NCBI GenBank assembly: GCA_014360055.1
Contig: JACIYH010000021.1
Span: 1 to 34,789, forward strand
From: Bacillota bacterium
GTDB lineage: Bacteria > Bacillota > Sulfobacillia > JACIYH01
Reading direction: 5' to 3'
DNA length: 34,789 bases
Part shown: in pieces, positions 32,203 to 34,789 of the stretch
Layout: every line of letters starts with the position of its first letter
Numbering within the stretch: the first letter of the stretch is position 1
Made by a program: the position numbers and the translations under genes
The notes under the pieces: generated by a model
Told to the model about the DNA's origin: nothing
The model's database searches: none
Seen by the model: the letters and a program-made list of their open reading frames with translations, nothing else

Positions 32203-33219
32203 CTACGTAAGGGCTCCCAGCACCAGCGCCAGTATGGCTTTCTGCACGTGCAGCCGGTTTTCCGCCTGGTCGTAAACTAAGGACCGGTCCGAATCCACCA
32301 CCTCGTCGGCCACTTCGAACCCGCGCTCGATGGGCATGGGGTGCACGAAATAGGCGTTGGCCGTCCTGGCCATCAGTTCAGGAGTGGTGCACCAGTGCTG
32401 GTAGGGCTTGTAGCTCTCCAGCTCAGCCTCCATCCCGATCTCGTACCGGCGCGGGCTCATCCAGTTGCGCGAGTACACCACGTGGGCGCCCCGGTAGGCC
32501 TCCTCCAGGTCGTGGGTGATCTCGAACCTGCCCCCGGACTCGGCACAGTAGGCCTGCGCCTGCTCGATGATCCTGGGATCCAGGTCGAACCCCGGCGGAT
32601 AGGCCAGGGTGATGTCCCAGCCGTACCGGGATTGGAGCAGGAGGCTCTCCTGAACGGAGCACCAGCTGCGCGCCTTGGTGGGCGAATAGCCCCAGACGTG
32701 CAGGAACTTTTTGCCCCGGAACTCCTTCTGCCCGAAGGCCTCCTGCAGGGTCATCAGGTCGGCCAGGGCCTGGCAGGGGTGGTAGGTATCGTCGCACATG
32801 TTGATCACGGGGATGGTGGCCTGGTCGGCGTACTCCTTGATGAGAGCATACCCTTCCCCGTAGTAGCTGAGCTTGTCCTCGGCGATCCTCACCCCGATGG
32901 CCTGCCCGTAACGGGACATCACCAGGGCGGTGTCCTTGACCACCTCACCCCGGTAGGTCTTGGTCTGGATGCGCATCTTCTGGGGTTCCAGGAACTGGGC
33001 GTGACCACCCAGCTCCGTCATGGCCGCCTCGAATGACTGTCGGGTGCGGCTGGACTCCGAGTAAAAGAGCATGAGCATGGTCTTGCCCCGGAGGAGATCC
33101 ATGTACCGGGGATCCCACCGGTTGGCCTTCATCTCCCTGGCCACCTCGATCACCCGGTCCAGCGCCTCCCGCGGCCAGTCCGGCGTCCTGAGAAGGTCCT
33201 TGCCTTTGAAGTCAAACAC
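32203..33219 (-). CDS. Knotted carbamoyltransferase (YgeW/ornithine carbamoyltransferase-like), copy 1
   Basis: The protein has the carbamoyl-phosphate loop SESSRTRQSFEAAMTELGGHA and the HPCQALADLMTLQEAFG motif, then HVWGYSPTKARSW, close to the WAYSP region of YgeW. The end (LVYDQAENRLHVQKAILALVLG) is like ornithine carbamoyltransferase. The amine-substrate loop, HCLPAD in YgeW and ornithine enzymes, reads HPMPIERGFEV, so the partner substrate is probably different. I choose the GTG at 33219 (VFDFKGKDLLRTPDW) with AGGA just upstream; the ATG 36 bases earlier is possible. It is separated from carbamate kinase by about 65 bp. Such pairs make carbamoyl phosphate from a ureido compound for ATP. 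Confidence 0.85.
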   Translation of the reverse strand: MFDFKGKDLLRTPDWPREALDRVIEVAREMKANRWDPRYMDLLRGKTMLMLFYSESSRTRQSFEAAMTELGGHAQFLEPQKMRIQTKTYRGEVVKDTALVMSRYGQAIGVRIAEDKLSYYGEGYALIKEYADQATIPVINMCDDTYHPCQALADLMTLQEAFGQKEFRGKKFLHVWGYSPTKARSWCSVQESLLLQSRYGWDITLAYPPGFDLDPRIIEQAQAYCAESGGRFEITHDLEEAYRGAHVVYSRNWMSPRRYEIGMEAELESYKPYQHWCTTPELMARTANAYFVHPMPIERGFEVADEVVDSDRSLVYDQAENRLHVQKAILALVLGALT

Positions 33220-33284
33220 TTCTTTCCTGCCCCCCCTCAATTCCCTTGCCAACATGCCTCACTTCAAGCCGGCTACCGGACGGC

Positions 33285-34229
33285 TCAGCAGGGCACGATC
33301 CAGGTACCCGCCCTTCCCGCCAGCGCATCGAGCGCCTGCACGAGCGAGCCGATGATGGCCCGTTTGCCGCCAGCCTCCACGAACCGGCAGCATGCCTCCA
33401 CCTTGGGACCCATGCTGCCCGGTTTGAAGTGCCCTTCCTTTTGCAACGCCCTCGCCTCGGACACGGTCATTCGCGACAGGAATCGCTGGGTGGGCCTGCC
33501 ATAATCCACCGCCACGGCAGGCACGTCCGTCAGGATCATGAACACATCCGCCCCCAGCCCGGTGGCCAGACGCTGGCCGCCCAGGTCCTTGTCGATGACC
33601 GCCTCTACACCCCGCAGCGTGCCGTCCGGCTCCCGCACCACCGGAATGCCGCCGCCACCGGTGCACACCACGATGGCGTGGTCACGGGCCAACCGGCGGA
33701 TGGCTTCCAGTTCCACGATCTCCTTGGGATCGGGAGACGGCACCACCTTGCGCCATCCCCTGCCCGCGTCCTCCACCCAGGTTTCTCCTTCCGCCATCCG
33801 CTTGCGGGCATACGCCTCGTCGTAAAAAGGCCCCACGGGCTTGGTGGGCCTGAGGAAGGCCGGGTCATCGGCCGACACCACCGTCTGGGTGACGATACTG
33901 GCCACCGGCCGAAGCTCCATCCCCCGCCGCACCAACTCGTTGCGCAGGCTGTGCTGCATCATGTACCCGATCATGCCCTGGCTCTCCGCCCCGCAGATGT
34001 CCATGGGCATCGCCGGCACCGCATCCGTGGCCTGGTTCTGGATGATGATGTTCCCCACCTGCGGCCCGTTGCCGTGGGTGAGCACCACCCGATACCCCTC
34101 TTCCAGCAGGGTGACGATCTGCCGGCACGTGGTACGCACGTTCTCCAGTTGCTCCTCCGCCGTCCCCCTCTGCCCCGGCTGCAGGATGGCATTACCCCCC
34201 AGGGCGATCACCACAAGCTCTTTGGCCAC
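33285..34229 (-). CDS. arcC: Carbamate kinase
   Basis: This 314-residue protein belongs to the amino-acid kinase fold: VVIALGGNAILQPGQRGT, LTHGNGPQVGNIIIQNQ, CGAESQGMIGYMM, CTGGGGIPVV, IDKDLGGQRLA and FKPGSMGPKVEACCRFVE are all signatures of ArcC/YqeA. It converts carbamoyl phosphate and ADP to carbamate (then CO2 and ammonia) and ATP, the energy step of ureido-compound fermentation. The GTG at 34229 with AGGAGG just upstream is a firm start; the ORF-track ATG at 34316 is too early. It lies between two carbamoyltransferase genes, which feed it. Confidence 0.93.
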   Translation of the reverse strand: MAKELVVIALGGNAILQPGQRGTAEEQLENVRTTCRQIVTLLEEGYRVVLTHGNGPQVGNIIIQNQATDAVPAMPMDICGAESQGMIGYMMQHSLRNELVRRGMELRPVASIVTQTVVSADDPAFLRPTKPVGPFYDEAYARKRMAEGETWVEDAGRGWRKVVPSPDPKEIVELEAIRRLARDHAIVVCTGGGGIPVVREPDGTLRGVEAVIDKDLGGQRLATGLGADVFMILTDVPAVAVDYGRPTQRFLSRMTVSEARALQKEGHFKPGSMGPKVEACCRFVEAGGKRAIIGSLVQALDALAGRAGTWIVPC

Positions 34230-34312
34230 TTCTTCCTCCTCCTGCCTCCCGGTGCCTTCGGACCGTAATCTGCCCCCGGCATGCGGGCCGGGATCCCCCA
34301 GAGATGCAGCCC

Positions 34313-34789
34313 TCACTGCATGATGAGGGCCATCACCGCCTTCTGGGCGTGCAGCCGGTTCTCCGCCTGGTCGAATACCACCGAGTTGGGACCATCTATG
34401 ACCTCGTCCGTCACCTCGAAGCCCCGGTCGGCGGGCAGACAGTGCATGTACAGCACGTCCGGCTTGGCCAGTTTCAGGGTTTCCTCATCGCAGATCCAGT
34501 GCTTGTTGGCGTCGAACAGCTTCTGGATGGCATCCCAGTCGGCTTCCCGGGCCTGGGGCGGGATGTGCCTGAGCACGCCCCAGCACTTGGGGTACACCAC
34601 GTCCGCATCCCGGAACGCCTTCTTCATATCGTGCACGATCTCGAACGTGCCGCCGAACTTACGCTGGTTCTCCTTGACTTTCTCGATCACCATGGGGTCG
34701 AGCTCGAACCCCTCGGGGTGGGCCAGCACGATGTCCATGCCGAAGAAACTGGCGATGGCCATGGCACTCTGGGGAACCGCCACCGGCTT
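34313..34789 (-). CDS. Knotted carbamoyltransferase (YgeW-like), copy 2, partial at window edge
   Basis: Only the C-terminal half is in the window; the N-terminal part with the carbamoyl-phosphate loop lies beyond the right end. The visible part is KPVAVPQSAMAIASFFGMDI, VLAHPEGFELDPMVIEKVKE, DADVVYPKCWGVL, NKHWICDEETLKLAKPDVLY, MHCLPADRGFEVTDEVID and VVFDQAENRLHAQKAVMAL. The first half of this matches YgeW (KPLSVPQ, VYPKSW, MHCLPAD), while the tail is like ornithine carbamoyltransferase. The substrate loop is HCLPAD, unlike HPMPIE in copy 1, so two different amine acceptors are likely. It is not truncated within what can be seen. Confidence 0.85.
   Translation of the reverse strand, partial: KPVAVPQSAMAIASFFGMDIVLAHPEGFELDPMVIEKVKENQRKFGGTFEIVHDMKKAFRDADVVYPKCWGVLRHIPPQAREADWDAIQKLFDANKHWICDEETLKLAKPDVLYMHCLPADRGFEVTDEVIDGPNSVVFDQAENRLHAQKAVMALIMQ

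Overview
The window looks like a chromosomal segment from a GC-rich, probably anaerobic (possibly thermophilic) member of the Bacillota. The evidence is an IreB-family protein, tandem pstB genes, a BMP-type ABC importer, strong AGGAGG-type ribosome binding sites with many GTG/TTG starts, and three tungsten/molybdenum-type aldehyde:ferredoxin oxidoreductase (AOR) paralogues with polyferredoxins. No rRNA, tRNA or CRISPR array was seen.

Region 1 (1-10,900) is an accessory, mobile-element-rich stretch, mostly on the + strand. It holds a truncated IS1634-type transposase abutting a tyrosine-recombinase fragment, and a hicBA toxin-antitoxin pair lying between two copies of the same recombinase 3' end. 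It also holds an orphan IreB-like gene, a small unknown gene, a VapBC-type pair and a frameshifted IS630-type transposase. A gene for a secreted copper-amine-oxidase-like stalk-domain protein is broken first by the IS630 element and then by a complete IS21-type element. The IS21 element has 23-bp end repeats and an unusual spacer of about 730 bp between istB and istA. The region closes with a truncated ribonuclease HI gene.

Region 2 (10,888-15,736, minus strand) is a high-affinity phosphate uptake operon, transcribed phoU-pstS-pstC-pstA-pstB2-pstB1 with 4-bp overlaps over most of its length. The two ATPases carry complementary defects: one lacks the Q-loop glutamine and the other has a damaged signature motif. 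That is the pattern expected of an asymmetric heterodimer.

Region 3 (15,966-18,724, plus strand) has an M20 metallopeptidase and a membrane-anchored family 2 glycosyltransferase with its own good promoter.

Region 4 (18,730 to the right edge, minus strand) is a long, tightly packed set of genes that reads as one operon or a few linked ones. In transcription order it has a partial YgeW/ornithine-type carbamoyltransferase, carbamate kinase, a second carbamoyltransferase, polyferredoxin, AOR3, MoaD-like protein, polyferredoxin, AOR2, a PreA/dihydroorotate-dehydrogenase-like flavoprotein with two Fe-S clusters, AOR1, a second MoaD-like protein, and a complete BMP/Nup-type nucleoside ABC importer. 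My reading, which is inference, is a catabolic island: a purine- or pyrimidine-like nitrogen compound is imported, handled by ferredoxin-linked W/Mo-pterin enzymes and a flavoprotein, and finally yields a carbamoyl (ureido) compound that the transcarbamoylases and carbamate kinase turn into ATP. Sequence oddities in several key enzymes (a Cys-to-Asp cluster ligand change in AOR3, no catalytic Cys in the PreA-like protein, divergent substrate loops in the two transcarbamoylases) argue that this is not simply a known pathway and make it the best candidate here for an undescribed system.
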